Of a stretch of 64,000 nucleotides of DNA, positions 62,398 through 64,000 are shown piece after piece. The position numbers and the translations under genes were made by a program. Where the stretch lies: contig NZ_JACAPG010000008.1 of assembly GCF_013385825.1 (NCBI RefSeq), forward strand, positions 248,001 through 312,000. The letters run 5' to 3'. Every line of letters begins with the position of its first letter. The first letter of the stretch is position 1. The notes beneath the pieces were generated by a model. That model did no database searches. It was not told the DNA's origin and was given only the letters and a program-made list of their open reading frames with translations. This DNA is from Pseudomonas reactans (GTDB lineage: Bacteria > Pseudomonadota > Gammaproteobacteria > Pseudomonadales > Pseudomonadaceae).

Positions 62398-64000
62398 TTA
62401 CCATTGGTAGGTGGCGCTGGCGACAACGCTGCGTTGATCGCCGAAGTAGCAGTAGTTGCCATCACAGGTCGACAGGTAGTCCTTGTTGAACAGGTTGGTG
62501 GCATTCAACTTGACCGAAGCACCTTTGAGGCTGTTATCCAGGCGGCCCAGGTCGTAATGCACCGAACCGTCGAACACGGTATAGGCGTTGGCCTTGCCGA
62601 GCCAGGTGTTGGCCTGGTCGCCATAGGTGTTGCCGGTGTAGCGCGCGCCGAAGCCGATGCCGAAGCCATCGAGCGGGCCGGTGTGCCACGTGTAGTCAGT
62701 CCACAGCGACGCTTGCTGGTTGGGCATCAATGTCAGGCGGTTGCCTTTGTAGATGCCTTTTTGCACCTCGGACTTGGCCAAGGTGTAGGCCGCGATGACC
62801 TTGAGATTTTCGGTCACGTCAGACACGGCTTCCAGCTCCAGACCCTTGACCTTCACTTCGCCGGTCTGGCTGTTGATTTGCTGGCCCCCTGCGCCGAGCG
62901 TCGTGACTTGCACGTTTTTCTGGGTCAGGTCGTACACCGCTGCGCTCAGCAAGGTATTGGAGCCGGGCGGCTGATACTTGACGCCCATTTCCCACTGCTT
63001 GCCTTCCGTCGGTTTGAAGGTCTTGGTGGCGTTGGTATCGGCGTTGCTCGCCGGCTGGAAGGACTCGGCGTAGGACAAGTACGGTACGAAGCCCGAATCG
63101 AACACATAGCTCAGCGCCGCGTTGCCGCTGAAATGCTTGATGCGGTCAGTATTGGTCGCGTCGTTATCGTTGAAGTACGTGGTGCCCTGATGCACCCAGT
63201 CTTCACGCCCACCCAGGGTCAGGCGCCATTTGTCCAAGGCCATTTGGTCCTGCACGTAGAGGCCGGTCTGTACGGTTTTCTGGTTGTAGTCGTAGAAAGG
63301 CCGCACGCCGGTTGGGCGCAGCGTCGGCGTGGTATTGATCGGGTTGAAGATGTTGATGTTTGACGCGGTGCCGTAAATCGCACGGTAGGACGTGTCGGTG
63401 CGTTGGTGATCCAGGCCGAGCAACAGGGTGTGGATAACGTCGCCCGTGGCGAAATCCGCCTGGAAATTGTTATCCACCGCGAACTGGCCAATGCTTTCGT
63501 TGACGTTGGTGGTCGAGCGGCTGATATCGCCCGCGGCATTTGCCGGGGAAAATGCATAGGAGCCCACGGTCAACTGCCGGAAGTCCAGTTCCGACTTGGT
63601 GTAGCGCAGGTTCTGCTTGAACTGCCAGGTGTCATTGAAACGGTGTTCGAACGCATAGCCCAGTGCGTAGTAGGTGCGGTCGTAGAACTCGTAGTCCGGG
63701 TCGCCCAGGTTCTTGTGGTGGGAAACGTCACCCAGCGGCGACTTGATCTTGGTGCCCTGGATCGGCATGAACTGGCTGGTCGTGCCCGTATCGTCCCGCG
63801 TGAACTGCGACAAGAAGGTCAGCTTGGTATCCGGATCGATGTTCCACGTCAGGCTTGGCGCAAGGTTGTAGCGCTTGTTGTCGATGTGGTCGACCTGGGT
63901 GCCGGCGTCGCGCACCACGCCGCTGAGGCCGTAGAGGAACTGGCCGTCATCGTCGATCTTGCCGGTGCTGGCGAAGTTGATCTGGCGGTAGTTGTCGCTG
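62398..64000 (-). CDS. TonB-dependent siderophore receptor, C-terminal part (cut by window edge)
   Basis: The last 534 or so residues are present. They form outer-membrane beta strands (RRSELD-like alternating patterns, GLYVQDQMALDKWRLTLGGRED, SYAESFQPASNADTNATKTFKPTEGKQWEMGVKYQ) and end in QW, the usual C-terminal aromatic of a barrel. The sequence is closest to FhuA/FoxA-type hydroxamate (ferrichrome/ferrioxamine) receptors. The Cys pair in YLSTCDGNYCYFGD near the end is typical. The plug and signal peptide are outside the window. Confidence 0.9.
   Translation of the reverse strand, partial: SDNYRQINFASTGKIDDDGQFLYGLSGVVRDAGTQVDHIDNKRYNLAPSLTWNIDPDTKLTFLSQFTRDDTGTTSQFMPIQGTKIKSPLGDVSHHKNLGDPDYEFYDRTYYALGYAFEHRFNDTWQFKQNLRYTKSELDFRQLTVGSYAFSPANAAGDISRSTTNVNESIGQFAVDNNFQADFATGDVIHTLLLGLDHQRTDTSYRAIYGTASNINIFNPINTTPTLRPTGVRPFYDYNQKTVQTGLYVQDQMALDKWRLTLGGREDWVHQGTTYFNDNDATNTDRIKHFSGNAALSYVFDSGFVPYLSYAESFQPASNADTNATKTFKPTEGKQWEMGVKYQPPGSNTLLSAAVYDLTQKNVQVTTLGAGGQQINSQTGEVKVKGLELEAVSDVTENLKVIAAYTLAKSEVQKGIYKGNRLTLMPNQQASLWTDYTWHTGPLDGFGIGFGARYTGNTYGDQANTWLGKANAYTVFDGSVHYDLGRLDNSLKGASVKLNATNLFNKDYLSTCDGNYCYFGDQRSVVASATYQW

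Overview
The window looks like a chromosomal segment of a Pseudomonas from the P. fluorescens group. The evidence is the near-complete gene order known from the P. aeruginosa choline/carnitine/glycine-betaine locus (betB-betI-betT-cbcVWX-sdaB-gbdR ... caiX-cdhR ... dgcAB ... gbcAB ... glyA-soxBDAG-purU-fdhA), high-GC Pseudomonas codon use, and 12 intergenic REPIN-type hairpins of the families typical of fluorescent pseudomonads (GTAGGAGC... and GTGGCGAG... ends). No tRNA, rRNA, CRISPR array or insertion sequence was seen.

Layout. 1-6400: choline entry. This holds the end of betB, betI with its 20-bp palindromic operator, the BCCT transporter betT and the ABC transporter cbcXWV. 6800-16200: L-serine dehydratase, the glycine-betaine regulator gbdR, a small conserved protein, a possible small RNA, then an operon running from gamma-butyrobetaine through carnitine to glycine betaine (gamma-butyrobetaine hydroxylase, betainyl-CoA thioesterase, carnitine dehydrogenase, dehydrocarnitine-cleaving BKACE enzyme, caiX) with its regulator cdhR. 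16230-20150: an accessory patch with an orphan AAA ATPase behind a cluster of ATAGTC/ATACTC operators, a DUF3010 gene, a hipBA-type toxin-antitoxin pair and an LprI-like gene. 20270-28105: the dimethylglycine demethylation operon (dipeptidase-like protein, DUF5943 protein, dgcA, dgcB, dedicated ETF alpha and beta). 28106-28863: a non-coding stretch carrying a fourfold array of inverted DnaA-box-like pairs. 28864-31540: divergent gbcA/gbcB. 31600-33860: a small ORF, threonine aldolase and a TraX-like membrane protein. 33874-37127: a lower-GC pair, an unrecognised 732-aa protein plus a LodB/halogenase-like flavoprotein, perhaps a distant LodA/LodB-type protein-quinone system. 37540-46536: glyA, the heterotetrameric sarcosine oxidase soxBDAG, purU and fdhA, which finish betaine breakdown and dispose of its C1 units. 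46588-55330: two DUF3757 paralogues, an ECF sigma/anti-sigma pair with a truncated anti-sigma duplicate, a DUF2780 protein, an acyltransferase, a retropepsin-like protein and creBCD. 55508-60923: a GST and a polar-amino-acid ABC operon with a YheO/DauR-type regulator and a frameshifted ornithine-cyclodeaminase-family gene. 61058-64000: an iron-siderophore unit (TonB receptor, PepSY protein, 58-aa membrane protein).

How the genes fit together. Gamma-butyrobetaine is hydroxylated to carnitine. Carnitine is oxidised and cleaved to betainyl-CoA, which is hydrolysed to glycine betaine; choline reaches glycine betaine through BetBA. GbcAB then makes dimethylglycine, DgcAB with the ETF makes sarcosine, and SoxBDAG makes glycine. 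GlyA, SdaB and the threonine aldolase link glycine to serine and pyruvate; PurU and FdhA take formyl-THF and formaldehyde. A GTCG-N17-GTCG direct repeat (21-bp period) occurs upstream of cbcX/sdaB, caiX, the dgc operon, gbcA and, with one mismatch, glyA. It may be the shared binding pattern of the AraC-type regulators GbdR and CdhR.

The points most worth a second look are the DnaA-box array, the possible new LodA/LodB-like pair, the dipeptidase-like protein lacking key metal ligands, the orphan ATPase with its operator cluster, the truncated anti-sigma copy, the G6 frameshift and the shared GTCG repeat. All functional assignments come from reading the sequence and remembered family knowledge; no database search was run.
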